DNA of 16,872 nt. Origin: Dehalococcoidia bacterium. GTDB lineage: Bacteria > Chloroflexota > Dehalococcoidia > Dehalococcoidales > JAUVZE01. Positions 7,449 to 14,014 of this stretch are shown here, piece after piece. A program made the position numbers and the translations under genes. Below the pieces are notes generated by a model, which did no database searches, was not told the DNA's origin, and saw nothing but the letters and a program-made list of their open reading frames with translations. Numbering within the stretch: position 1 is the first letter of the stretch; every line of letters begins with the position of its first letter. The stretch covers positions 1-16,872 of the forward strand of contig JAUVZE010000007.1 of the NCBI GenBank assembly GCA_030602665.1. The letters are read 5' to 3'.

Positions 7449-7799
7449 CTACGGCGTACGGTATCTCATTTCAAGCATGAGTGATTTTTCGTGGAAGCTG
7501 TATGGACCATGTTTCATGCCTGGTGGCCGACAACCGTACATACCCGAGGTGATGGTTATGTTTTTCCCTTTATCAGTATACTTGCCCTCAATGATGTATA
7601 TTTCTTCCCAAACATCGTGACTCAGTACCTCAGTAGTCTCTACACCTGCTTCCACCTTAAGTAGACGAGTGTAATTTCCTGTCTCCGGATCCATACTTAA
7701 TATTTTCTCATATGCTCCGGCGCCACTTACTCCCCCTCCAGCTACTGGTCGCCACGGGATGTGGTCAACATTTTGAATTTCCATTTCTGGTTTAGCCAT
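7449..7799 (-). CDS. Small cupin-domain protein
   Basis: The 116-residue protein is a single-domain cupin. Its first cupin motif is LSHDVWEEIYIIEGKYTD, with H61 and E65/E66 as likely metal ligands. The second is PPGMKHGPY, with H97. The usual HxH pair is reduced to one histidine, as in ChrR-like and some quercetinase-like cupins. Such proteins act as small dioxygenases, isomerases or metabolite sensors, so the function cannot be assigned. The start ATG at 7799 is supported by AAAGGGGG about six bases upstream. It lies 25 bases after the DUF2848 gene on the same strand and is probably the last gene of a four-gene operon with DUF1445, nitrilase and DUF2848. A role on the same substrate is inferred from that position only. 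Confidence 0.87.
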   Translation of the reverse strand: MAKPEMEIQNVDHIPWRPVAGGGVSGAGAYEKILSMDPETGNYTRLLKVEAGVETTEVLSHDVWEEIYIIEGKYTDKGKNITITSGMYGCRPPGMKHGPYSFHEKSLMLEMRYRTP

Positions 7800-7824
7800 T
7801 TTATGCCCCCTTTGTTAATTTAGC

Positions 7825-8526
7825 TTAACCAATTTGCATCTCTCCTTTGAACCAGACTATAGGCTCAACAGAATAAGCACAGCTAAGTGACCTCCCCATC
7901 TGCTCATCAATCAGTTCGGCTTCAAAACGGCGGCTGAAGCATATTTCACCACCAATAGCAGGAATTGTCCCGGCATAAAAAATCATCCCACTCAGGTCAC
8001 CAGTAACCTGCCCTTTTACCTTGTTGATAAGCTCCTCTACCTTCATACATGTTCCCAACCTGGCTTCCTGATATAATTGTCGTTGCCCGTCCTTTTCCAC
8101 CCAGGAGCGTAATATGAGGTCATCCCAATGGTCTGCCACCTCTTCATAGCGCCACACCTCTGCTGAAATAACATTAACACACATCTGCTTGGCCGCCAGG
8201 ATGTTGTGCTGTTCCAGCTTCCGGTCAGTATGGTCACTCCCCACGCCAACATAGACTTTACCTTGGGCAAAAAGAAGGACAAATTCTACCTCACCAGAGG
8301 TTGTATTGTCAGCGAGAACCTCTATCTTATCAGCGGTGGTAATCCTGTCGGCTATTTTAGGATAGAAGGTCGGAATTGACTTAGGTGCGGCAATCCCCTC
8401 TTTTCTCAGCTCGTCAATATGTTTTTGCACCTGACTTTGGTCACGAGCAGTATAGCCCGCATTGAGCATCTTCTTAACCTCAAAATCCAACTTGCCACCA
8501 CCCACAATAGTTAGTTGAAGCACCAT
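7825..8526 (-). CDS. DUF2848 family protein
   Basis: The 233-residue protein resembles the uncharacterised DUF2848 family over its full length. The central segment VYVGVGSDHTDRKLEQ near residues 92-107 is the most recognisable, followed by SAEVWRYEEVADHWDDL and a C-terminal half with YAGTIPAIGGEI and the FEAELIDEQMGRSL region. The SDHTDR-E pattern and overall layout recall fumarylacetoacetate-hydrolase-like folds, so hydrolysis or decarboxylation of an oxo-acid is possible, but no activity is established to my knowledge. The start at 8526 is secure: AAGGAGGT lies five bases upstream. It sits 23 bases after the nitrilase gene and 25 before the cupin gene, which fits one transcript. Confidence 0.85.
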   Translation of the reverse strand: MVLQLTIVGGGKLDFEVKKMLNAGYTARDQSQVQKHIDELRKEGIAAPKSIPTFYPKIADRITTADKIEVLADNTTSGEVEFVLLFAQGKVYVGVGSDHTDRKLEQHNILAAKQMCVNVISAEVWRYEEVADHWDDLILRSWVEKDGQRQLYQEARLGTCMKVEELINKVKGQVTGDLSGMIFYAGTIPAIGGEICFSRRFEAELIDEQMGRSLSCAYSVEPIVWFKGEMQIG

Positions 8527-8549
8527 TATTACCTCCTTTCCCCTCTCTT

Positions 8550-9335
8550 CTATACGGAGAGGAACCTGTCGTTAAGAGCTGGGATAAACTCTCTAATCTT
8601 GTAAATCTCGGTGGTATCTATTTCACCTTTGACTACACTCTCGTAAAGCCCAGTGCTGGCAATAGAGACTCCCCATGGGTCAACAATAGCGCTATGCCCC
8701 AGGTACTGCTTGCCACGATTGATACCAGCCGAATCACAGGAGACCAAGAAGCACAGGTTTTCGTTAGCCCGGGCATGGCATAACTCTCGCCAGTTGTCAA
8801 GCCTCACTATAGGCCAGGCTGTTACCAGCAGGAATATCTCTACACCATGATTTACCGCCATTTTGCGGAAGAGCTCTGGGAAACGGAGGTCATAGCATAT
8901 GGCAAAACCCAGAACCCCTAAATCCGTCTTAACGGTAACAATCTCCTCTCCGCGGTTCATTAACTCTACCTCCCTAGCCCCCATAAATCCCACTAGGTGC
9001 ATCTTGCGGTAGGTGGTAACAATCTGCCCTTTGGGGTCTAAAAGAACCGCCGTGTTGTAAAGGGAGTCACCCCTTCTCTCGACGATGCTGCCGGCTAGAA
9101 TGTAAGCATTCACCGCTTTTGCCTTTTCCGCTATCCTTGAGACTGTTTCACCCTGAAGAGTTTCACTGCTTTCACGGTATATATCAAATGACCACCAACC
9201 GATATTCCATATCTCAGGCAAGAGGATTAAGTCCGATTCGGCAACACTATCAATTAATTGTTCAGCATGGGTTATTCTGTCTTCCTTAGAATCATCATCG
9301 TTGTGCCAAAGCTGTATGGAAGCTACCTTAATCAT
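8550..9335 (-). CDS. Carbon-nitrogen hydrolase (nitrilase superfamily, omega-amidase-like)
   Basis: The 261-residue protein has the complete Glu-Lys-Cys triad of the superfamily: E41 in ILLPEIWNIG, K111 in YRKMHLVG, and C147 in GFAICYDLRFPELFR. Length and motifs fit the small cytoplasmic branch that includes omega-amidase (Nit2), N-carbamoyl-putrescine amidase and beta-ureidopropionase. The reaction is hydrolysis of a carboxamide or N-carbamoyl group, releasing ammonia. The ATG at 9335 is preceded by GGAGAAGG; a frame extension of 14 codons upstream has no comparable site. It lies between the DUF1445 gene and the DUF2848 gene on one strand, suggesting that all three act on one nitrogenous compound. 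The precise amide is unknown. Confidence 0.94.
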   Translation of the reverse strand: MIKVASIQLWHNDDDSKEDRITHAEQLIDSVAESDLILLPEIWNIGWWSFDIYRESSETLQGETVSRIAEKAKAVNAYILAGSIVERRGDSLYNTAVLLDPKGQIVTTYRKMHLVGFMGAREVELMNRGEEIVTVKTDLGVLGFAICYDLRFPELFRKMAVNHGVEIFLLVTAWPIVRLDNWRELCHARANENLCFLVSCDSAGINRGKQYLGHSAIVDPWGVSIASTGLYESVVKGEIDTTEIYKIREFIPALNDRFLSV

Positions 9336-9395
9336 TTTTCCTTCTCCTTTCCTATTCCTTACTTTAGTTAGGTGCATAACCTGTCACCTATCTAA

Positions 9396-10163
9396 TCACA
9401 GAACAGCCAACTCCTCAGCAATCCGGTCAGTTACAAGCATATGACCGGGGTAGTGGGTAATCATAAAGGGTATGTTACTTTCCAGGGCTACTGTCTGTGG
9501 GGTTATCCCAGTGCCCCAATACATGGCAATCTCGCCTGGCTCTTGGGGAGGAACAGGCGCGGGAGCAAAGATATCAGGATAACACAGGGCTTTAATCCCA
9601 ATGAGAGAAGGGTCTCCAATATGAACTGGTGGCCCATGAGATAGCAAGTGTCGCGACGATATCTGAGCAGCACGGACAGCATCATAGCTACTTTTCATTA
9701 ACCGACAGCTAACAAGCATTGGCCCGTGAAAACGACCCGCAGGAACACACTGTATATTAGTAGTGTAGGCTCCAGTGAAGCGAAACCGTATCTTGGTATC
9801 TCGTAGAGCCCAGTCAAAACCGTAGCTACACCCTATCACAAAGGCAACAAGGTCATCCCGCCAGTAGTTTTTGACATCAGTAGGCTCTGCAATAACCTTA
9901 CCATCTTGGAAAACACGGTACCTAGGCAAGTCAGTACGTAAGTCTGCCTCTGGTGCCACCAGCTTAGGATGAGGGTCCCCAGGCTCAGTGACATCAATCA
10001 CCGGGCAGGGTCGGGGGTTGCGATGGCAAAAAAGAAAAAACTCAAAAGCATAATCCTTGGGAACGACAGCCAGGTTTGCCTGTAGGTAACCACGGCAGAC
10101 TATTCCAGTGCCTTCTGTCCACTCGCCTCGTCTAGTGAGGCTGCGAAACTCCTTAGGGCTCAT
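9396..10163 (-). CDS. Putative hydro-lyase / D-glutamate cyclase family (DUF1445)
   Basis: This 255-residue protein is a full-length member of the DUF1445 family, often annotated as putative hydro-lyase and related to the N-terminal part of mammalian D-glutamate cyclase. Signatures are the N-terminal GYLQANLAVVPKDYAFEF, RNPRPCPVIDVTEPGDP at 49-65, FVIGCSYGFDWAL at 108-120, and SHGPPVHIGDPSLIGI at 175-190. The reaction in bacteria is unsettled: cyclisation of D-glutamate to 5-oxo-D-proline is reported for the eukaryotic enzyme, while a dehydratase role is only a name. The ATG at 10163 gives the normal family N terminus; GAGG lies 13 bases upstream, a weak site. It is the first gene of the minus-strand cluster. 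I found no convincing promoter in the 250 bases before it. Confidence 0.9.
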   Translation of the reverse strand: MSPKEFRSLTRRGEWTEGTGIVCRGYLQANLAVVPKDYAFEFFLFCHRNPRPCPVIDVTEPGDPHPKLVAPEADLRTDLPRYRVFQDGKVIAEPTDVKNYWRDDLVAFVIGCSYGFDWALRDTKIRFRFTGAYTTNIQCVPAGRFHGPMLVSCRLMKSSYDAVRAAQISSRHLLSHGPPVHIGDPSLIGIKALCYPDIFAPAPVPPQEPGEIAMYWGTGITPQTVALESNIPFMITHYPGHMLVTDRIAEELAVL

Positions 10164-10415
10164 GGCTTAATAGTTCCTCGCTGCTAAAACCTTTTTTATT
10201 CATTTCTCCCCCTCAAAATTTACTCTCCGCTTTATGGTCTTCCCACGTGGAGATGACTACGCCTGGTTGCTCCAACTCGCTTTGCGATAACACGAAATAG
10301 CCGCGCCCGAGGGCCACCTTCCCTGACCGCGAAATCAGCTACCTTTAACGTCCATCCTCCCCGGTCAAATCAAATCTCGAGGGAGTTGCCGAGGAGTTCT
10401 ACCTATTGATACCCC

Positions 10416-10491
10416 TGGTGGAGCTGAGGGGACTCGAACCCCTGACCTCCTCCGTGCAAGGGAGGCGCTCTCCCAACTAAGCTACAGCCCC
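10416..10491 (-). tRNA. tRNA-Ala (anticodon TGC)
   Basis: The 76-base gene folds into a standard cloverleaf. The acceptor arm is GGGGCTG/CAGCTCC and contains the G3-U70 wobble pair that identifies alanine tRNA. The discriminator is A, and CCA is encoded (plus-strand TGG at 10416-10418). The anticodon stem is CCTCC/GGAGG around loop CTTGCAC, so the anticodon is TGC (plus-strand GCA at 10456-10458). The T arm is AGGGG-TTCGAGT-CCCCT. It is transcribed away from the TauE/SafE gene, and its 3' end faces the catabolic gene cluster. Confidence 0.98.
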
Positions 10492-10504
10492 ATTTGCCAG
10501 AAAT

Positions 10505-10533
10505 ATTATAACAACAAGGAACCTTATACGCAA
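10505..10533 (-). promoter_or_regulatory. Promoter of tRNA-Ala
   Basis: On the minus strand TTGCGT (plus-strand 10528-10533) and a perfect TATAAT (plus-strand 10505-10510) are separated by 17 bases. Transcription would start around 10498, only a few bases ahead of the mature tRNA 5' end at 10491. That is a usual arrangement for a single tRNA gene. Confidence 0.6.
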
Positions 10534-10543
10534 TTTTACCACT

Positions 10544-10559
10544 CAGGGTTAGAACCCTG
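10544..10559. repeat. Inverted repeat CAGGGTT-AG-AACCCTG
   Basis: Seven-base arms around a two-base centre lie between the tRNA-Ala promoter and the plus-strand TauE/SafE gene. The centre is too short for a full hairpin loop, so a DNA-level palindrome (operator) or a six-pair stem with loop TAGA are the options. Confidence 0.35.
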
Positions 10560-10758
10560 GGTGCTATTAACCCAAAAGAAGGTAACCGAGTCTCTGATTG
10601 ATAGTAAGGCAATTAAGACTGTGGCGGTAGCTTTGAGATGGCTACCACTTGATAATAGCTTTAGAGACGAGGACAAGGCAAAGTGTGATAAGATAGATAA
10701 CGAGGGAGACACATGTTTACCCGGGTGCTCACCCTACGATAGAGAAAGAATAGCTGGG

Positions 10759-11583
10759 ATGACAATAGCTCATATTATCATCCTTCTGGCAACTGGCACA
10801 GTTGCCGGCTTTGCTGGTGGCCTTCTGGGTATTGGCGGTGCCTTTATCATGACCCCGGTTCAGTATGTGATATACCTAGATATGGGTCTGACCGCGGACA
10901 TGGCTATAAAGCTAGCCTTCGGTACAAGTTTACTGGTTATATTGCCGACGGCTGCTAGTGGCGCCTGGAGGCATAATAAAAAGGGGGCGGTGCGGTGGAA
11001 GGTGGCCTTTATCTTGGGCGGTTGTGCCTCAATCGCTGCTTTCGGTGGAGCCACCTTAGCTACCCATCTCCCTGAAACAGTGCTGCGGATAATCTTTGGA
11101 ATTGTATCCATTATTGTTGGCGTTAGGCTGCTTGTCGCTAAACCCTTAGAGATTGCGTCAGAGTCTAGGAACAATTACTGGCTCCTAGTAGCTTGGGCTA
11201 TACCGGTAGGTCTCTTAACCGGTATTATCGGCGTGGGTGGTGGCGTAGTAATGGTTCCCATATTAATGTTGGCGCTAGGGTTTAAGATGCACAACGCGGT
11301 TGCTACCTCCCTAGCAGCAATTATATTTACCAGTCTTGGTGGTGTTATCGGCTACATTATAAATGGTCTTAATGTCACTAACCTACCAGCCTATTCTATC
11401 GGCTATGTTTATCTGCCAGCATGGTTTCTATTAGCAGTTACCAGTATCAGCATGGTCCAGGTCGGTGCCATAACCGCACATAAGCTCCCAGCTAAGCAAC
11501 TGAGATACATATTCGTTGTGCTATTGTTCTTTATAGGATTAAGAATGCTCGGCATCTTTGACTGGCTGGGTTGGCCAATATAA
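10759..11583 (+). CDS. TauE/SafE family membrane transporter (sulfite/organosulfonate exporter-like)
   Basis: From the ATG at 10759 the protein has 274 residues and is almost entirely hydrophobic, about eight membrane helices. The two family repeats are visible: GFAGGLLGIGGAFIMTP near the N terminus, and LLTGIIGVGGGVVMVPIL in the middle, the latter followed by HNAVATSLAAIIFTSLGG. The family exports sulfite, sulfoacetate or related anions across the cytoplasmic membrane; the substrate here is unknown. The frame is open upstream to a GTG at 10561, which would add 66 hydrophilic residues with three cysteines. That extension does not belong to the family, so I prefer 10759, although its ribosome site is poor. 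It is the only plus-strand gene in this part and ends before two minus-strand genes. Confidence 0.92.
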   Translation: MTIAHIIILLATGTVAGFAGGLLGIGGAFIMTPVQYVIYLDMGLTADMAIKLAFGTSLLVILPTAASGAWRHNKKGAVRWKVAFILGGCASIAAFGGATLATHLPETVLRIIFGIVSIIVGVRLLVAKPLEIASESRNNYWLLVAWAIPVGLLTGIIGVGGGVVMVPILMLALGFKMHNAVATSLAAIIFTSLGGVIGYIINGLNVTNLPAYSIGYVYLPAWFLLAVTSISMVQVGAITAHKLPAKQLRYIFVVLLFFIGLRMLGIFDWLGWPI

Positions 11584-11692
11584 ACATCCAAGATGCTTGG
11601 CTGGTTTTACCGGCACTGGCATAGACCTTATCAGCCAGTCGCATCAGTATTCCCCCACTCCCTAAGTCATAGCAACCTTTTTTAAATCTATG

Positions 11693-12298
11693 TTATGTCA
11701 AATGAGAAACGTCATTCAATAAGTTCAATATTGCTCCCTGCTGATGGGTCTCCAGTATACTAAGCGATGCTAAATCAAGGCGAATCTGCCATCGCCGCCG
11801 TAGGTCTATACCCAATAGCTGGCACACCAGCGTGCGTAGAACTCCGGCGTGAGCCACAATAAGTATTGTTTCCCCAACGGTATGTTTGTCCAGTCTGCTC
11901 AAGAATTTACTAACTCGGTTATTAAATTTGACAAGGCTCTCACCACCAGGATATTTCAGCTTAGGGCTTCTTTCCGCCCACAACTTAGCCACCTCAGGAT
12001 AAAGCCGGCTAATTTCACCAAAGGTTAATCCTTCAAGCTGGCCAAAGTTAACCTCGCGCAGCTCAGCACAGGTTATGACTGCCAACTGGTGACTGGAGGC
12101 AATAATTTCAGCGGTTACCAAAGACCGCTCCATGTCACTGGAATAAACAGCGTCAATCTTTTCTACCGCTAGGCGATCACGCAGCTTCTCAGCCTGCCTG
12201 AGCCCGGCAGCACTTAACTTAACATCACTACGCCCCCAGTACCTCTCAGCACTGTTTAACTCGGTATCACCATGCCTTACCAGAAGTAGCCTAGACAA
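11693..12298 (-). CDS. Histidine phosphatase family protein (phosphoglycerate mutase / CobC-like)
   Basis: The 201-residue protein has all active-site elements of the family: the phospho-accepting histidine in LLVRHGDTELN (R8-H9-G10), R58 in YSSDMERSL, E82 in LREVNFGQLEG, and H150 in VAHAGVLR. The stretch YPGGESL at 116-122 is common in alpha-ribazole phosphatases and related small-molecule phosphatases, but the gene has no cobalamin neighbours, so the substrate stays open. The start is TTG at 12298, chosen because GAGGAG lies four bases upstream and the RHG motif begins at residue 8 as usual. It follows the PD-(D/E)XK gene on the same strand after 119 bases and may be co-transcribed with it. 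Confidence 0.93.
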   Translation of the reverse strand: MSRLLLVRHGDTELNSAERYWGRSDVKLSAAGLRQAEKLRDRLAVEKIDAVYSSDMERSLVTAEIIASSHQLAVITCAELREVNFGQLEGLTFGEISRLYPEVAKLWAERSPKLKYPGGESLVKFNNRVSKFLSRLDKHTVGETILIVAHAGVLRTLVCQLLGIDLRRRWQIRLDLASLSILETHQQGAILNLLNDVSHLT

Positions 12299-12417
12299 TT
12301 ATCTCCTCTATCTCCCGCTTATCTTATAGTTTCAACAGGTTAACCTATTCCCTTATGGAAGACATCGCGGACATATTCAAGCAGCCTAAAAGAAGTACAA
12401 TCAGGCACCAAGATAAT

Positions 12418-13557
12418 TTACTCTTCCTCCATAATTCGTCTAACCCATAGCTGAGGATAAGAGGCAACAACTCGCTTTAAGGCTGCTAGCTTATCCCTAA
12501 TATCTTTAGCTGCTGCCTCATCGGTTATAAGTTGCCTAAGCCGGGATTGGTCAAGGCTTAATACCAGGTGCCATAGTCCTTCGGGCTCAAGTAGGGCTCT
12601 GACCTCATCCTCACTAAAACCGGTTTTCTCCACCAGCTTATAGGTAATAGCATGCTCCCTGCCATAAGCGCGATTTAATCCCTCAGCCTGACAAAAATCA
12701 ATAAGCCTCTGCTTTACTTCTTCAAACTGTGACTGGAGTTCCTTTATCTGACCCTGCAATGAGACATAGTGCTCAACTGCCTCAGCTACTGCTACTCCAT
12801 CCAGAATACCTTGCTGGAGTAAATCTGGCGCCATGTATTGTTGCCTGTAATATGGGCAGTGCTCAGGGAAGTCACAGGGACAATACTGGTTCTCAATAGG
12901 GGGGAATTTTTGCTGAGTAATACCTTCAGCCACCTCCAATACCAGACGCCTGGTTTCATCAAGCTGTGCTTCATTCCTTGGTCCACAACTACGGGGAGTA
13001 TTTGACCTAAAGTGATAAAGGGTAAGCCTCTCCACAGGTAGCTGCCAAGTTTGCTCAGCAGCCAATTGGTATAAAGTTAGCTGAAGGTCTTTCTCCAAAT
13101 CTTCGGTGGTAAACAATTCCTTATCTGTCTTATAATCAACTATGGATAGCCGGCCACTATCCAGCTTGTCTACCCGGTCAATATAGCCGGTCAACTTCAC
13201 CCCCTCAATGTCAATATGAAACAATCGCTCAACCGCAATCGGCATCTTGAAACCAGCCTGGTGAATCTCCCAGAACTCAGCTAATATCTCCCGACCATAG
13301 GCCCTATACCTTGCCTCCTCCTCAGTTGACTCATATCCCTCAGAAAGCCAGTTCTGCTCATAAAACCGTAGTAACTCCTCTAATGATGGTGGCGGCGGCA
13401 CTCTAACCTTGAAAAAATACTCGGCACACATATGCATTGTTCTGCCAAAGCTAAAATACCACTTATCCTTTGGCTTTAAGCCGTCAATATATTGCAGCTT
13501 GTAGTGTAAGGGGCAGGACTGATAGAGAGAAATCTGACTGTAGCTTAAGGGTTTCAT
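12418..13557 (-). CDS. RecB-type PD-(D/E)XK nuclease with probable Fe-S cluster
   Basis: The 379-residue protein has the RecB/Cas4-like nuclease fold: LSYSQISLYQSCPLHYKLQYI at the N terminus, H42 in FGRTMHMCAEYF, D127 in GYIDRVDKL, D141-Y-K143 in IVDYKTDKE, and the Y-Q pair in LTLYQLA. Cysteines at 15, 226, 228 and 234 (QYCPCDFPEHCPYY) fit the N- plus C-terminal iron-sulfur cluster of AddB and Cas4 type enzymes, although the spacing between the second and third is one residue instead of the usual two. A C-terminal part of about 125 residues, with a coiled-coil-like stretch near 268-292, is not recognised. The ATG at 13557 follows AAGGGG. No cas, addA or helicase gene is nearby, so it is a stand-alone nuclease, probably in DNA repair. 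Confidence 0.9.
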   Translation of the reverse strand: MKPLSYSQISLYQSCPLHYKLQYIDGLKPKDKWYFSFGRTMHMCAEYFFKVRVPPPPSLEELLRFYEQNWLSEGYESTEEEARYRAYGREILAEFWEIHQAGFKMPIAVERLFHIDIEGVKLTGYIDRVDKLDSGRLSIVDYKTDKELFTTEDLEKDLQLTLYQLAAEQTWQLPVERLTLYHFRSNTPRSCGPRNEAQLDETRRLVLEVAEGITQQKFPPIENQYCPCDFPEHCPYYRQQYMAPDLLQQGILDGVAVAEAVEHYVSLQGQIKELQSQFEEVKQRLIDFCQAEGLNRAYGREHAITYKLVEKTGFSEDEVRALLEPEGLWHLVLSLDQSRLRQLITDEAAAKDIRDKLAALKRVVASYPQLWVRRIMEEE

Positions 13558-13606
13558 TGCTTTCCCCTTGATATGTATTTTGGTGGTATTATCTAATGTC
13601 CAACAT

Positions 13607-13612
13607 ATTATA
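13607..13612 (-). promoter_or_regulatory. Candidate -10 box upstream of the PD-(D/E)XK gene
   Basis: A perfect TATAAT on the minus strand (plus-strand ATTATA) lies 50 bases before the start codon in an AT-rich stretch. The best -35 match at 17-18 bases spacing is poor (TTAGCT), so only the -10 element is supported. Confidence 0.35.
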
Positions 13613-13718
13613 GAATATTTTTTGACCCTAAGCTAATAGAGGCATTGGGCTGAAGGTTGTTTAGCAACCCATCCCCCTGACCCCTCTCCTTTTCAGGAAT
13701 AGGTGCTAAGGAGAGTCA

Positions 13719-13739
13719 AAGAGAGGCGAAGCCTCTCTT
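13719..13739. repeat. Hairpin AAGAGAGGC-GAA-GCCTCTCTT
   Basis: This is a perfect nine-base-pair stem with a three-base GAA loop. It is the longest of the three GGC-RAA-GCC hairpins in the window. Confidence 0.65.
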
Positions 13740-13757
13740 ATAGAAAGAATTTCCCCC

Positions 13758-13774
13758 TCTCCTTCTCAAGGAGA
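13758..13774. repeat. Hairpin TCTCCTT-CTC-AAGGAGA
   Basis: This is a perfect seven-base-pair stem with a CTC loop, preceded by TTCCCCC. It belongs to the same hairpin cluster as the neighbouring repeats and resembles the 13864-13890 element in its C-rich lead-in (AATTTCCCCC against AATTCCCCC). Confidence 0.55.
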
Positions 13775-13830
13775 AAGATACTAAAAGAGAGGCCGAGAGA
13801 GCTAAACCTCCAATATGAGTATAGGGAGTT

Positions 13831-13853
13831 TTAGAGGGACTAAGTCCCTCTAA
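13831..13853. repeat. Hairpin TTAGAGGGAC-TAA-GTCCCTCTAA
   Basis: This is a perfect ten-base-pair stem with a three-base TAA loop. With no T-run after it on either strand, it is not a clear intrinsic terminator. Confidence 0.65.
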
Positions 13854-13863
13854 CATAACCAAT

Positions 13864-13890
13864 TCCCCCTCCCTTTATAAGGGAGGGGGA
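13864..13890. repeat. Hairpin TCCCCCTCCCTT-TAT-AAGGGAGGGGGA
   Basis: This perfect 12-base-pair stem with a TAT loop is the strongest hairpin in the window. It is followed by CAAAGGGGGAGGGTT, whose G-rich run could compete for pairing with the C-rich arm. The form is typical of dispersed palindromic (REP-like) elements. Confidence 0.7.
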
Positions 13891-13962
13891 CAAAGGGGGA
13901 GGGTTACCTCATAAAAACCTAAGGGGGTGAGGTTAATAAACAATCTCATTGAGCTGGTGAAT

Positions 13963-13991
13963 TTGATATTTCTGTTTGAGTTAGCTACCAT
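13963..13991 (+). promoter_or_regulatory. Candidate promoter of ccdA-tlpA
   Basis: TTGATA (13963-13968, five of six -35 bases) and TACCAT (13986-13991, four of six -10 bases) are separated by exactly 17 bases. Transcription would start near 13998, giving a leader of about 17 bases that holds the AAGG ribosome site of ccdA. Confidence 0.45.
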
Positions 13992-14014
13992 TGATTAAGC
14001 CATAAGGATAAGTG

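Larger units (their letters stand above)
13613..13962. other. Gene-free spacer rich in hairpins
   Basis: Between the divergent nuclease and ccdA genes I see no coding sequence. The spacer is dominated by C- or G-rich arms such as CCCCCT and GGGGGAGGG and by four hairpins entered separately. Both the arrangement and the composition look like a cluster of dispersed palindromic repeats rather than a regulatory RNA. Confidence 0.5.

Noticed and set aside
10416..10491. tRNA 3' end as an attachment site
   Set aside because: No second copy of the tRNA 3' end and no integrase gene is visible in the window. It is kept only as a low-scoring positional hint.
10403..10612. Minus-strand open frame of 69 codons across the tRNA-Ala region
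   Set aside because: It overlaps the complete tRNA gene and its promoter, so it is a chance frame.
11587..11640. CCAAG-atg-CTTGG and TGGCTG...CAGCCA as a terminator between the convergent TauE/SafE and phosphatase genes
   Set aside because: The first stem has only five pairs and the second has a 28-base loop. No T-run follows either in the right place.
12418..13557. Cas4 of a CRISPR system
   Set aside because: The nuclease motifs and cysteines are similar, but there are no cas neighbours, no repeat-spacer array, and the protein is much longer than Cas4.
13864..13890. 12-base-pair hairpin as an intrinsic terminator
   Set aside because: No U-tract follows on either strand, and the flanking genes both diverge from this spacer, so neither transcript ends here.
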